A DNA stretch of 64,000 nucleotides from Streptomyces sp. NRRL F-5727 (GCF_000719555.1 NZ_JOGX01000032.1:1-64000); one strand, 5' to 3'; numbered from the stretch's first letter, positions 1 through 9,042 are shown. Numbers and translations: made by a program. The notes: generated from the letters alone by a model not told the origin.

Positions 1-341
1 CTCCTGTCGGGTGTCGTCCGCGCGTGCGGGGGTGGGGGGTCGGTTCGTGGCGTGTGCCGGGGGTGAGGTGCGGGCCGGGGGCGGCGGAGAGGGCGGGTAT
101 CGCTCCGGCGAGAGGGCGAGTCCCGGCCGGTGGGTGGGGGGGTCGGTCTGTGGCGGAGGAGTGTGGGACCGATTCCCTGGCCGGGCGTGACGCGCGGCCA
201 GACGTACGCCGCCCGGCGGGTCGAGACGACGTTAACTCGCACTCAGATGAGCCACCGGCAGCAGAAGGGGTGAAATGTTCCGATATGGGAGCTTGCAGGG
301 CCACTCCGCGCACGATCCCACCGCCACCACAGCCGACGGCG
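1..341. repeat. Left arm of a ~340-bp inverted repeat
   Basis: Noncoding. Read as its reverse complement, this block matches 1692-2031 almost base for base. Positions 1-60 are identical and the rest carries only scattered substitutions and one or two indels. The two arms are inverted and enclose the membrane protein and SUKH genes. The 13-mer CGGGTATCGCTCC lies at 94-106. The element probably starts outside the window. No protein in it looks real: its long open frames are arginine- and proline-rich GC artefacts. Confidence 0.85.
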
Positions 342-968
342 TCAGATGGCCGGGTGCGGGTTTCGTGCCCGGAGCTTGTGGGCGAGTCGGCCGAGCAGCA
401 CGGCGTTGAACAGGCCGGACAGCGCCACCCCGACGGAGAAGACCAGCGGGCTCAGCCAGCCGATCGAGGAGTACTCGAAGGGGGCCGACACCGCCACCGC
501 GAGGATGCCGAACGGCGCCGTGGCCATGAGCGGCCACACCCCGGCGAGTCCGGGATCCGGCAGCACGAACGCGGCGGCCACGAAGAATCCGAGCGCCACC
601 GCGACCACGACGAGGTAGCCACGCGCGAGCCAGTTGTCCACGGCGGGCGCCAGCAAGGCACGGACCTTCTGCGGGGTGGCGGTCGCGGTCCTCGTCGTGA
701 GCGCGCCGAGTACGGCGGCGTTCACGAGGGCGCACAGCAGGAGCCAAACGGCGAAGACCACGACCGTCGTCGCGCCCGTGCCGAGGGGGAGGAACACGCC
801 CAGGAAGGAGAGCGGCGCCGTCAGCAGCACCGGGATCGTGGCGAAGAGGCTCTCGGGGAAGAGGAACATCACCGTGAAGGCGGTGGCGAACACTGCCAGA
901 TAGCCCCGGGCGAGCCGGTTGCCCGAAACGAGAGCGAGGAGTCTGCGGGGGCGGGAGGTGGTCGGCAT
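342..968 (-). CDS. Duplicated small membrane protein (SCO4225-like)
   Basis: A 208-residue integral membrane protein with about six hydrophobic segments (roughly 23-37, 41-60, 67-90, 117-136, 143-163 and 169-192). The two halves resemble each other: each has an ARGYL start, a central segment containing TAP, and a final segment ending NAVLLG or NAAVLG. It therefore looks like an internal tandem duplication of a three-segment unit of the type seen in SCO4225-family proteins. Function unknown. The ATG at 968 directly precedes the hydrophobic core. It lies tail-first against the left inverted-repeat arm and shares its strand with the SUKH gene. The family assignment is from memory of the motif pattern. 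Confidence 0.65.
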   Translation of the reverse strand: MPTTSRPRRLLALVSGNRLARGYLAVFATAFTVMFLFPESLFATIPVLLTAPLSFLGVFLPLGTGATTVVVFAVWLLLCALVNAAVLGALTTRTATATPQKVRALLAPAVDNWLARGYLVVVAVALGFFVAAAFVLPDPGLAGVWPLMATAPFGILAVAVSAPFEYSSIGWLSPLVFSVGVALSGLFNAVLLGRLAHKLRARNPHPAI

Positions 969-1071
969 CGGTGGTTCCTCGGGTCGGTCCGTTGGTGATC
1001 TCCACGGTGGACCACGGGGCGCGCCCGGAGATGAGTACGGGTACTCACCGGCGCGGACGCGGACACCTCAT

Positions 1072-1623
1072 CTACGACGCCGCCAGCCAGTCCATGTACC
1101 AGGTACGGAAGTCGGGGGCGTGCGGGACGAATCCGCCCCAGTCCGGGTCGAGGTGCCAGATCTGGCCGGCGTGGGGTCCGTTCAGGACGAGGCGGAAGAA
1201 CATGGCGCAGCCGCCTTCGGCCAGCATGAGCGTGCCCGGCGTCAGCCCCTCGGTCGGCGCCCCGATCGGACCGGGCCGTGGGCCCGCGAGCGGGAAGCGC
1301 TCAGCGAGCCGACCGGCCCGGCGGTCCTCGCGCCACTCCTCGTCCACGGCCCAGTCGTCGTCGACGTCGGTGCGGGGGACGGTCAACGGCATCAGCCCGT
1401 GGGCGGGCCCGGCCGGCCCGTCGCCGACCTCGGCGACGAAGGACCGGTAGTCCGCCGGCAGCCGGATGCCGTGGCTCGCCTCGAAGGCCCGGATCTCCCC
1501 CTCAGGCAGCGGAGGCCCCAGCACGTACCGATGTGTACCCGCCCCGAATCGCCTCAGCCCGGAGTCCCCACCGGCCATCTCCCGAACCCGCGCCCGAACC
1601 CACCCCGCATCCCAGTCCGTCAC
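1072..1623 (-). CDS. SMI1/KNR4 (SUKH) family protein
   Basis: About 183 residues. The core pattern (an Glu-Ile-x-x-Phe-Glu helix, then HGIRLPADYRSFVAEVGDG and a GLMPL strand) is the SUKH fold signature. Tryptophan and acidic residues at the C-terminus also fit. SUKH proteins often act as immunity proteins against contact-dependent or polymorphic toxins, but no toxin gene is visible beside it. The open frame reaches to 1899 but enters the inverted repeat, where the residues become low-complexity. I prefer the GTG at 1623, which starts right before a normal amphipathic N-terminus. Confidence 0.7.
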   Translation of the reverse strand: MTDWDAGWVRARVREMAGGDSGLRRFGAGTHRYVLGPPLPEGEIRAFEASHGIRLPADYRSFVAEVGDGPAGPAHGLMPLTVPRTDVDDDWAVDEEWREDRRAGRLAERFPLAGPRPGPIGAPTEGLTPGTLMLAEGGCAMFFRLVLNGPHAGQIWHLDPDWGGFVPHAPDFRTWYMDWLAAS

Positions 1624-1691
1624 CCGCCGAAGGTACCCCGCCAACCCAGACCCGCCCTCACGCCGGAGCGATACCCGACCGCAAACCGGCT

Positions 1692-2031
1692 GGCCGTCGG
1701 CTGTGGTGGGCGGTGGGAGCGTGCGCGGAGCGCCCCTTCGGGCTCCCATATCGAAACATTCCGCCCTCGCTGTCGCCGGTGGCTCATCTGAGTGCGAGTT
1801 AACGTCGTCTCGACCCGCCGGGCTGCGTACGTCTGGCCGCGCATCGTGCCCGGGCAGGGAATCGGTCCCGCTCTCCTCCGCCACAGACCGACCCCCCACC
1901 CACCGGCCGGGACTCGCCCTCTCGCCGGAGCGATACCCGCCCTCTCCGCCGCCCCGGCCCGCACCTCACCCCCGGCACACGCCACGAACCGACCCCCCAC
2001 CCCCGCACGCGCGGACGACACCCGACAGGAG
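1692..2031. repeat. Right arm of the ~340-bp inverted repeat
   Basis: Inverted partner of 1-341. It covers the region upstream of the SUKH gene and so probably carries that gene's promoter. It contains the 13-mer GGAGCGATACCCG at 1927-1939; other copies lie at 1665-1677, 2028-2040 and 2079-2091. The conserved stretch around 1797-1815 (GAGTTAACGTCGTC) and the GATATGGGAGC block are the best preserved parts between arms. No convincing coding sequence. Confidence 0.85.
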
Positions 2032-2309
2032 CGATACCCGAAGCCCCCACCCACCCACAGGCGGACGACGCTCCCACCGGAGCGATACCCGGGCGCCTTC
2101 GCCTCCCCCACCCGCTCGCCCGCACCCGGCTCACCGCCCCGGCCACTTCCCGGCGCTGCCCGGTGGCCCCGCCCCCGGCCGCCCTCCGAGAGTGTCGGGG
2201 CGCCTGGAGGTGTCGGGTCAAGGGGGGTCGAAGGCCATCGCGCAGCGACGCCGGAGGCGCCCTTGACGCGGCGCCGGAAGGTGCCACTCTCGGAAAGAGG
2301 GCGGCCGCA
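2028..2309. repeat. Dispersed intergenic repeat block, copy near 2.2 kb
   Basis: The rest of the ~1-kb gene-free stretch before 2664. It holds two more GGAGCGATACCCG 13-mers (2028, 2079) and then a 75-bp segment (2235-2309) that recurs inverted at 6000-6075 and in part at 6725-6760. Its core reads CGCAGCGACGCC followed by GCGCCCTTGACGCG. The segment just before it (about 2181-2223) also recurs at 6671-6718. From 2310 to 2663 I see no further feature apart from the upstream region of the next gene. Confidence 0.75.
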
Positions 2310-2663
2310 CCTGCACCCACGCACCCGGCCCACCCCACACACCTCCCCGCCGAGCTCTGGGCCGCCGGACCGGTTCGCCGTGTAGGGCCCTGAGCGCCGC
2401 ACCCACACCCGAACCCGCACTCGCACGCCCGGCCCGTTCCGCGGACCTCTCCACCGTCCCGTACCGGAAAGTCCGCAGGTGACGGACTCGGGACCGGAGG
2501 ATTCCGAATCTTGACGGGGGCTCGGGGAAAGTTGAAGATGCGCCTAGTTGGACCGCCCTGCACGCGCGTGTGGTGGTGCGTGCGGGTGAGAGCGGCGCCG
2601 ACCTCCTGCGTACGGGGCGAGTCAGTCCCTGTCTTTCTTCTTCTGTTCCGGGGGGAACGAGTC

Positions 2664-4418
2664 TTGAGCAAGCGCATGCGCATGCGCCGCGCCGCGGCCA
2701 TGACCGGAGTGGCCGGGCTGCTGGCCGCGGCCGGGGTGACGGCGGGGGCGGGGAATGCCGTCGCAGCGGATGACCTGAAGCTGTCGGGCTATGACGTGGT
2801 GGCGGGACCGGGCTCGATGCCCCGTTTCTTCCCGATCGTCGAGTCGGGCACGACCTTGTGGGGGAAGGTCGTCGTCACGGTCGGCACGAAGCCGATGACC
2901 GACCCGGCGGGTGCCGGGGCAGGGCTTCCGAATGGCTACGTCGCCCGCGCCAACAGCTGTACCCAGGCCGCCGGGTACACGGGCGTCTTCGTCTGTGAAA
3001 CGCCGATGGCCGGCGAGCCCGACGCCGTTGTCCCCGCCGACGCCATCGACACCACCCTGTACTGGGGCTTCGCCTACATGCCCGCCAACGGCGACCTCGC
3101 AGCTGCCGTGAAGGAGGCCCGCAGCGCGGGCAGCCTCCCCGCAGCCGGAAGCCGTGGCACCGCCAAGGTCACGGTGAAGTCCGCCGTATCCGCCGCCCTC
3201 AACACCGTCGCCTTCGACACCCCGCCCGTTCCGGACGGCGGCACCGCCCGACACCAGCTCCGCGTCCACGCGGCGGATGCCGGAACCCTCGCCCTCCGCT
3301 TGGCCAAGGCCGAGGGCCAGCTGACCAGGGTCACGCCGAAGATCCGCCTCGGGAACCCCACCCCCGACGCGGGCGCCGAGTGCACCGTGCCCGAGCCCGA
3401 GCTCAACACGGGGTCGCCCGGGGCCAACCTGCTCTGCAAGCTCGAACCCGGCGACCACGTCATCGGTTACCAGCTCACCAGCGAGCCGGGCCAGTACGCC
3501 CAGAAGTACGTGGCCTACACCCACTACGACCTCTACACCGCTGTCACCCCTCCCGAGGCATTCGTCCGCCAGACCAGCGCCCCGTTCACCGTCCAGGGCG
3601 CCCCGGTCCTTCCCTTCCACGGCCTCCACGCCCGCGACACCACCGGCCGAGTATGGGGATACAACGGCACCCGCAACGCCATCGCGCCCTTCAGGGCCAG
3701 GCATGAGATCGGCCCCGGCTGGCAGACCTACAACGCCCTCACCTCGCTCTCCCCAGGCAAGCAGGGCAACTACTACTGGTCGGAGAAGAAGCCGTCCGCC
3801 GTCACGCGCGGCCTCGGCGACGTCATCGCCCGCGACGCGTCCGGCACCCTCTGGTACTACGACCGCCAGCTCGTCAGAGGCAACCCCTTCGCACCCCGCG
3901 TCCGCGTAGGCACCGGCTGGAACATCTACGACCGCCTCGACGGCGCCGGTGACCTCGACCGGGACGGGTACGTCGACCTCCTCGCCCGCGACAAGGCCGG
4001 CGTCCTGTGGCTGTACAAGGGCACGGGCCGGCTCGTCGACGGCAACCGGTTCAAGACCCGGGTGAAGGTCGGCGCCGGTTGGGGCGCGTACGACCGGCTC
4101 GCCGGCGGCGACGACCTGAACGGCGACGGCCGCGCGGACCTCCTGGCCCGGGACAAGGCCGGGGTGCTGTGGCTCTACAAGGGCACCGGCAGCGGCACGA
4201 CGCCGTACGCCACCCGGACCCGGGTGGGCGCGGGCTGGGGCGGCTACGACCAGCTCGTCGTCACCGGAGACCTCACCGACGACGGCCGCGCCGACGCCGT
4301 CGCCCGCGACCGGGCCGGGGTGCTGTGGCTGTACAAGGGCACCGGCAGCGGTACGACCCCGTTCACCACCCGTACCCGCGTCGGCGCCGGCTGGGGCACC
4401 TACAACCGCCTGTTCTGA
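2664..4418 (+). CDS. Secreted FG-GAP/VCBS-repeat protein
   Basis: 584 residues from the TTG at 2664, which follows the strong ribosome site GGGGGGAACGA. The frame is open further upstream to 2511 but that part is not protein-like. A Sec signal peptide is clear: basic SKRMRMRR, a hydrophobic AMTGVAGLLAAAGVTAG core and an Ala-x-Ala-type cleavage site near residue 35. The C-terminal ~200 residues hold at least four FG-GAP-like repeats, each with GDLDRDGYVDLLARD or a variant (Ca-binding DxDxDGxxD type) and then AGVLWLYKGTG. Such repeats form beta-propellers in extracellular actinobacterial proteins. The N-terminal domain (residues ~40-320) is not recognised. Role: exported, probably cell-surface or matrix; ligand unknown. 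Confidence 0.8.
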   Translation: MSKRMRMRRAAAMTGVAGLLAAAGVTAGAGNAVAADDLKLSGYDVVAGPGSMPRFFPIVESGTTLWGKVVVTVGTKPMTDPAGAGAGLPNGYVARANSCTQAAGYTGVFVCETPMAGEPDAVVPADAIDTTLYWGFAYMPANGDLAAAVKEARSAGSLPAAGSRGTAKVTVKSAVSAALNTVAFDTPPVPDGGTARHQLRVHAADAGTLALRLAKAEGQLTRVTPKIRLGNPTPDAGAECTVPEPELNTGSPGANLLCKLEPGDHVIGYQLTSEPGQYAQKYVAYTHYDLYTAVTPPEAFVRQTSAPFTVQGAPVLPFHGLHARDTTGRVWGYNGTRNAIAPFRARHEIGPGWQTYNALTSLSPGKQGNYYWSEKKPSAVTRGLGDVIARDASGTLWYYDRQLVRGNPFAPRVRVGTGWNIYDRLDGAGDLDRDGYVDLLARDKAGVLWLYKGTGRLVDGNRFKTRVKVGAGWGAYDRLAGGDDLNGDGRADLLARDKAGVLWLYKGTGSGTTPYATRTRVGAGWGGYDQLVVTGDLTDDGRADAVARDRAGVLWLYKGTGSGTTPFTTRTRVGAGWGTYNRLF

Positions 4419-4577
4419 CGGGACCGCCCTGCCGCGACGCGGATGCGCGCGGCAGGGCGGGCGCCCGTCCAAGTGGCCTTCACCCTCAGGTTCGTTCGTC
4501 GGGCGGCGCAGATCGGGACTGCGATATCCGCTGCCGTGACAGGAGCATTTTCGGCACGGCGCTTCCCTCTCGTCTCC

Positions 4578-5026
4578 CGTACGTGCGGCGGCTCGCCGGG
4601 GGTACCGGTGCCGAGAAGTCGACCGTGGCCCGCCTCCTCGCCCAGCGGTACGGCGTCGACGTGTACGACGGGGACCGGGCCGAACACGACTGGCTCCGGC
4701 GCCGCGACCCCGGCCGCCATCCGCGTCTCGCCGCCCTCGGGCGACTCGGGCCGACGAGGGCTCGCGGGGGCGTACCGCCGGGCAGGTGTTCCGGCCCATG
4801 TCGTGGCTGTACGGCGAGACCGTCGGCCTCCTCGTCGAGGAGCTGCTGGACCTGCCCGGCGACTGGATCGTCGTCGACTGCTTCAGCCTCCTCGCCGACC
4901 TCGCCCCCCCACATCGCCGTCCGTGACTCCGAGGACCCGTCCCGTCTCCACCTCCTCGCCACCCCCGCCGTCTTCGCCGTCTTCGTCGCGGCCGCCGTGC
5001 AGGGGGGTGTCTGCGGCACGGCCTAA
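4578..5026 (+). pseudogene. Decayed P-loop nucleotide kinase
   Basis: A broken gene. Frame 2 reads RLAGGTGAEKSTVARLLAQR from about 4593, a kinase P-loop with the key GxxGxGKS glycine replaced by Glu. It continues with YGVDVYDGDRAEHDWLRR. The recognisable protein then jumps to frame 1 near 4780 (VFRPMSWLYGETVGLLVEEL, then LPGDWIVVDCFSLLADLAP). It returns to frame 2 after a run of Cs near 4905. No start with a ribosome site precedes the P-loop. Two frameshifts plus a damaged Walker A motif point to a nonfunctional relic. Sequencing errors in the C run are a possible but incomplete explanation. Confidence 0.65.
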
Positions 5027-5035
5027 GGTGCGGGG

Positions 5036-5962
5036 ATGAGCGACAACCCCGCACCCTCCGCCACCGCCCCCTCCACCTGCTCCTGCTGCGGTGACGTCCT
5101 TGCCGACGAGCGGCGGATCGACGTCCGCTTCGGGCTGCCGGACGTCGCGTTCGAGCTGCCCGAGGAGGCCCGGCGGTCGCCGGGGCCGTCCGCGCTGCTC
5201 GCGCTCGACGGGGGCGGGTTCTTCGTGCGCTGCCTGTTGCCGGTGCGGCTGAGCGGGGACACCGAGCTGGTGCTCGGGGCCTGGGTGGAGGTCGACGCCG
5301 AGACCTTCCGGCGGGCCGCCGACGTGTGGGACGACCCGGTCGGCTACCCGGAGCTCGTCGTGCGCGGGCGGCTCGCGAACGCCGTGAAGCCGTGGGGCGA
5401 AGAGGCGCTCGGGGCGGAGTTCACCGGGCGGATCCGGGACGTCGAGGAGTTGCCGTACCTCGTGGAGGGGCACGGGGCGGAGGCGGAACGGCTGATCGGG
5501 GAGGTGTGGGACCGGGACCACGTGCTGGCCCGCTTCCCGCACCCGCTGCCGGTCGCCGTGCGGACCGATCTCGGGGACGGGTGGTCGGTGGAGCGTACGG
5601 CGGGGTTCTCGGCGCGGTTCGAGAACGGTGCGGACCAGTTCGGGGCGCAGGACCGCAGTGTCGCCGTCGGGCTCTTCCAGGACAACGAGCCGGGGCGGAG
5701 CGCCGAGGACTTCCTCGCCGCGCTCCTCCGGGGCGCCCCCGAGGTGCCGGCGGGGCAGGACCACACCGAGCGGCTGCCGGACGGTGGTGTCCGGTACGCC
5801 TTCTGGTTCGCGCCCGGGGACACCGGCCGCTCGCGCCACGAGCTCACGGCCTACGCGGTGGAGCCGGACGGCTCGGCGGCCGGGCTGTACTGTTCGTACG
5901 AGGAGCTGGAGCAGCACGCCTGGGCGCGGCACGTCTGGCGCTCGCTGCGGCGGGGTCGGTAG
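5036..5962 (+). CDS. DUF2199 domain protein
   Basis: 308 residues from an ATG at 5036. The N-terminal part has the DUF2199 pattern: a CSCCG zinc-knuckle-like start, a PDVAFELPEEAR stretch, a FFVRCLLPVRL strand and a GAWVEVDAETFRRA segment. The C-terminal half (residues ~185-308) is a second, unassigned domain ending in a helix rich in Arg. No signal peptide or membrane segment. Function of the family is unknown. It stands alone, downstream of the decayed kinase and upstream of a repeat block, with no operon partner. Confidence 0.75.
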   Translation: MSDNPAPSATAPSTCSCCGDVLADERRIDVRFGLPDVAFELPEEARRSPGPSALLALDGGGFFVRCLLPVRLSGDTELVLGAWVEVDAETFRRAADVWDDPVGYPELVVRGRLANAVKPWGEEALGAEFTGRIRDVEELPYLVEGHGAEAERLIGEVWDRDHVLARFPHPLPVAVRTDLGDGWSVERTAGFSARFENGADQFGAQDRSVAVGLFQDNEPGRSAEDFLAALLRGAPEVPAGQDHTERLPDGGVRYAFWFAPGDTGRSRHELTAYAVEPDGSAAGLYCSYEELEQHAWARHVWRSLRRGR

Positions 5963-5999
5963 GGGCTTTCCGGGGCGGCCCGGCTTCGTGGGTCTCGGG

Positions 6000-6300
6000 T
6001 GTGGCCGCCCTCTTCTCCGAGAGTCACGCCTTCCGGCGGCGCGTCAAGGGCGCCTTCGGCGTCGCTGCGCGATGGGCTGCGGACGAGGCCCGGGTATCGC
6101 TCCGGTGCGACTGCCGGGTTCGGCCCGGTGGGGTGGGGCTCGGCTTGTGGCGCGCGAGGCGGGCCCGTCTCCGTGGGTGAGGGGTGCGCGGCAGTGAAAT
6201 GGGGTGCCCAATCCCCGCTGAGCGACTTCCCGCCGCCTTCCGGTCGAGCTTCAGGCCCCGCTGGCCGCTGTCGGTGGGGGCGGAACGAAGGTAACTCGAC
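6000..6300. repeat. Dispersed repeat, left half of a head-to-head pair
   Basis: Noncoding. Positions 6000-6075 are an inverted copy of 2235-2309. The 13-mer CGGGTATCGCTCC is at 6091-6103. The rest (about 6091-6275) matches the reverse complement of 6390-6590 in the same order: GGGCTCGG-type segment, GGGGTGCGCGGCAGTGA, ATGGGGTGCCCA, and CTTCAGGCCCCGCTGG. Positions 6270-6350 resemble the inner end of the 1-341 arm (TAACTCG, GAAATGT, ACAGGG), so this is a diverged relative of that element. Confidence 0.75.
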
Positions 6301-6384
6301 GCGGAGATCGAAAGTCGACCCCAGAGAGGTCGAAATGTCCGCTATCTAGCGATTACAGGGGGCGGGGTGCCTCTCCCGCGCAAG

Positions 6385-6760
6385 TTACGTGCACTCTCCC
6401 ACCCACTCAGCGCGACCAGCGGGGCCTGAAGCCGGCCGACGGATGACGTACAGCCGCTGAGCATGGAATGGGCACCCCATCTCACTGCCGCGCACCCCGC
6501 ACCGACGGTCACGGCCCCACTCGCGCACGCCGCAAACCGAGCCCCCACCCACCCACGCGCGGACAACACCCGGCCGGAGCGATACCCGGGCCTCGTCCGC
6601 CCACCCGCCCGCAGCCGCGCACTGGCCCCAGCAGTCCCCGGGGCGCTTGCGCGGACCCCTTCCCCGGGCCGCCCTCCGAGATTTCCTGCACGCCTGGAGG
6701 TGGCGGGTCAAGGGTGGGCGAAGCCCATCGCGCAGCGACGCCGAAGGCGCCCTTGACGCG
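6385..6760. repeat. Dispersed repeat, right half of a head-to-head pair
   Basis: Inverted partner of 6000-6300. The two lie only about 100 bp apart and could form a long cruciform. It contains GGAGCGATACCCG at 6576-6588, a copy of the 2181-2223 segment at 6671-6718, and the 36-bp CGCAGCGACGCC block at 6725-6760, which ends right at the stop codon of the LysR gene. The whole of 5963-6760 has no believable gene. Confidence 0.75.
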
Positions 6761-7627
6761 TTACGCGTCGCGGGCGATCTCGCGGGCCATGCGCACCAGG
6801 GCCTCCGTCGCCGGGTGCGGGAAGGCGTCGCGCCAGGCCAGGACCACCGGGAGGGGCGGGGCGCCCTGGAGGGGGCGGTAGGTGACGCCCGGGTGGGGGT
6901 GGAGCGCGGCCGTGGAGGCGGAGGAGACGCCTACGCCCCGGGCGGCGGCGATCGCGGTGAGCCAGTCGTCGGTGTTGGCGACCGTGAGGGTGCTGGTGGG
7001 GCGGGCGGGCAGTGGCCACAGGGTGAGGGTGGTCGTGCCCGAGACCGTGTTGAGCACGACCGTCTCGTCCGCCAGGTCGAGGAGCGTGAGGTCGCCCGGG
7101 CGGTCCGCCAGCGGGCTGTCGGCGGGGAGCGCGGCCACCCTCGGTTCCCTGGTGAGTTCGGCGGTGACCAGGCCGGGGGCCTCGACGGTGCCGCGCAGCA
7201 GGGCCGCGTCGACCTGGCCGCGGGCGAGGCCGGCGGTGCGGTCGTCGATGCGGAGGAGTTCGAGGGGGGTCTCCGGGTGCTCGCGCTGCCAGCGGCGCAG
7301 CAGCGGCGTGGTGTACGGGCCGTAGGCGGACCAGGCGTGGCCGAGGCGGAGGGGGCGGTGGCGCAGCCTGGCCGGGTCGACGGCGGCGTCGAAGGCGGCG
7401 AGGGCCGCCGCGGCCCGTTCGCGGAAGGCGCGGCCCTCGGCGGTGAGGGCGAGGTGGTGGGTGGAGCGGTCGACGAGACGGGCGCCGAGGTGCCGTTCGA
7501 GGGCGGCGAGGGTGCGGGAGACGGCGGGCTGCGTGAGGTGGAGGCGGGCGGCGGCCCGGGTGAGGTTCTCCTCCTCGGCGATGGCGAGGAAGCAGCGGAG
7601 GTGGCGCAGCTCGATCCTGACGGTCAT
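6761..7627 (-). CDS. LysR-family transcriptional regulator
   Basis: 288 residues from the ATG at 7627; the frame extends to 7660 but the LysR fold begins at MTVRIELRHL. The N-terminal winged helix (residues ~8-65) has the usual AAARLHLTQPAVSRTLAALE recognition helix. The rest is a periplasmic-binding-like effector domain. It is transcribed divergently from the EamA exporter with a 146-bp gap, the classic arrangement in which the regulator controls its neighbour. The effector is unknown; an amino acid or related exported metabolite is a guess from the exporter type. Confidence 0.85.
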   Translation of the reverse strand: MTVRIELRHLRCFLAIAEEENLTRAAARLHLTQPAVSRTLAALERHLGARLVDRSTHHLALTAEGRAFRERAAAALAAFDAAVDPARLRHRPLRLGHAWSAYGPYTTPLLRRWQREHPETPLELLRIDDRTAGLARGQVDAALLRGTVEAPGLVTAELTREPRVAALPADSPLADRPGDLTLLDLADETVVLNTVSGTTTLTLWPLPARPTSTLTVANTDDWLTAIAAARGVGVSSASTAALHPHPGVTYRPLQGAPPLPVVLAWRDAFPHPATEALVRMAREIARDA

Positions 7628-7726
7628 GCCTCTGGAGCATAACCGCAGGCCGATCGGCATTTCCGCTGCCGCGCCCGGGCTCCGTAGCGTGGAAGTGGAA
7701 TTCGGTCGTCAGGGTGGGGGGAGTGC

Positions 7727-7760
7727 ATTACTCTGGACTGAGAGTTTAGTGGAGTGAACT
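7727..7760. promoter_or_regulatory. Candidate LysR operator
   Basis: Between the divergent LysR and exporter genes lies ACTCT-GGACTG-AGAGT (7730-7745), a 5-bp inverted repeat with 6-bp spacing. It is followed by GTGGAGTGAACT. The block is less GC-rich than its surroundings, and its size fits a T-N11-A LysR box. Its function is inferred from location only. Confidence 0.4.
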
Positions 7761-7773
7761 TTTCGGGTCGGGA

Positions 7774-8775
7774 GTGGTGGTGGGTGTGGCCGTGGACAGC
7801 CAGGTGACAACAGGGGTGGGAGCGAGCACGACGGGAGCGGCCCACCCGGCCCCCGCCCCGGCCCCGGCCGCCGTTTCGTCCCCGTCCGCGCCGGCGACGG
7901 CCGCGTCCGCCCCTCGCGGCGCCGCGTCCAGCCGTCGCTTCGGTCCCGTCGCGCTCGTCGTCGCCGGTGGGCTCTCCGTCCAGTTCGGTTCGGCCATCGC
8001 CGTGCTGCTGATGCCCCGGGCCGGCGCGCTCGGGGTCGTCACGCTGCGGCTGGTGCTCGCCGCGCTGGTCCTGCTGCTGGTCTGCCGGCCGAAGGTGCGC
8101 GGCTACGGCCGCGCCGACTGGGGGACGGTCGTCGGCTTCGGCATCGCCCTCGCGGGCATGAACATGCTCTTCTACCAGTCGGTCGACCGGATCCCGCTCG
8201 GCGCCGCCGTCACCCTGGAGGTGCTCGGACCGCTGATCCTCTCCGTCGTCGCCTCCCGCCGGCTCGTCAACCTGCTCTGGGCCGGCCTCGCGCTCGGCGG
8301 CGTCGCCCTGCTCAGTGGCGGCGGCTTCGACCGGCTCGACCCGCTCGGTGCGGGCTTCGCGCTCGCGGCGGGCGCGATGTGGGCGGCGTACATCGTCTTC
8401 AGTGCCCGCACCGGCCGCCGCTTCCCGCAGGCCGACGGTCTGGCGCTCGCGATGGCGTTCGGCGCGGTCCTCAGCCTGCCGTTCGGCGTCGCGTCGGCGG
8501 GCGACGCGCTGCTCGTGCCGTCGACGATCGGCCTGGGCCTCGGCATCGCGCTGCTCTCCTCGGTGCTGCCGTACTCCCTCGAAATGCTCGCCCTGCGCCG
8601 TCTGCCCGCCCCCACCTTCGCCGTCCTGATGAGTCTGGAACCGGCCATCGCGGCGGCCGCCGGCTTCCTCATCCTGCACCAGGCGCTGTCGGTCACCGAC
8701 GCCCTCGCCATCGCGCTCGTCATCGGGGCGAGCATCGGCGCGGTGCGTACGCAGACGGCGGCGGTCGCGACCTGA
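7774..8775 (+). CDS. EamA/RhtA-type exporter
   Basis: 333 residues, GTG start. After a ~50-residue Ala/Pro-rich N-terminus come about ten membrane segments in two EamA repeats. The segment SVDRIPLGAAVTLEVLGPL is characteristic of the RhtA (threonine/homoserine) branch of the drug/metabolite transporter superfamily. Acts in the cytoplasmic membrane as a proton-coupled metabolite exporter; the substrate cannot be read from sequence. Probably regulated by the divergent LysR protein. A 28-bp tandem repeat starts just after its stop codon. Confidence 0.85.
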   Translation: MVVGVAVDSQVTTGVGASTTGAAHPAPAPAPAAVSSPSAPATAASAPRGAASSRRFGPVALVVAGGLSVQFGSAIAVLLMPRAGALGVVTLRLVLAALVLLLVCRPKVRGYGRADWGTVVGFGIALAGMNMLFYQSVDRIPLGAAVTLEVLGPLILSVVASRRLVNLLWAGLALGGVALLSGGGFDRLDPLGAGFALAAGAMWAAYIVFSARTGRRFPQADGLALAMAFGAVLSLPFGVASAGDALLVPSTIGLGLGIALLSSVLPYSLEMLALRRLPAPTFAVLMSLEPAIAAAAGFLILHQALSVTDALAIALVIGASIGAVRTQTAAVAT

Positions 8776-8782
8776 TCCTCCC

Positions 8783-8947
8783 GGGCGGCCCACCTTCCGG
8801 GCCACCTTCCGGGCGGCCCACCTTCCGGGCCACCTTCCGGGCGGCCCACCTTCCGGGCCACCTCCCGGGCGGCCCACCTTCCGGGCCACCTCCCGGGCGG
8901 CCCACCTTCTGGGCCACCCTCCGGGCCCACCTTCCGGGCCACCCCCC
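8783..8947. repeat. 28-bp tandem repeat tract
   Basis: Five adjacent 28-bp units (8783-8922), each reading GGGCGGCCCACC, TTCCGGGCC, ACCTTCC with one or two changes, then a decayed partial copy to about 8947. It begins within 10 bases of the exporter stop codon. The remaining 8948-9042 has no feature beyond the upstream region of the next gene. Long open frames on the opposite strand are just translations of the repeat. Confidence 0.9.
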
Positions 8948-9042
8948 CCGGGGCCCGGCCCTCCGGCCCGGCTGTCCCGATCCTGTCGATCCCTGGCCGC
9001 CGTCCTGTTTCGGCCACCCTCCCGCCTGGCGATCATGGACGC

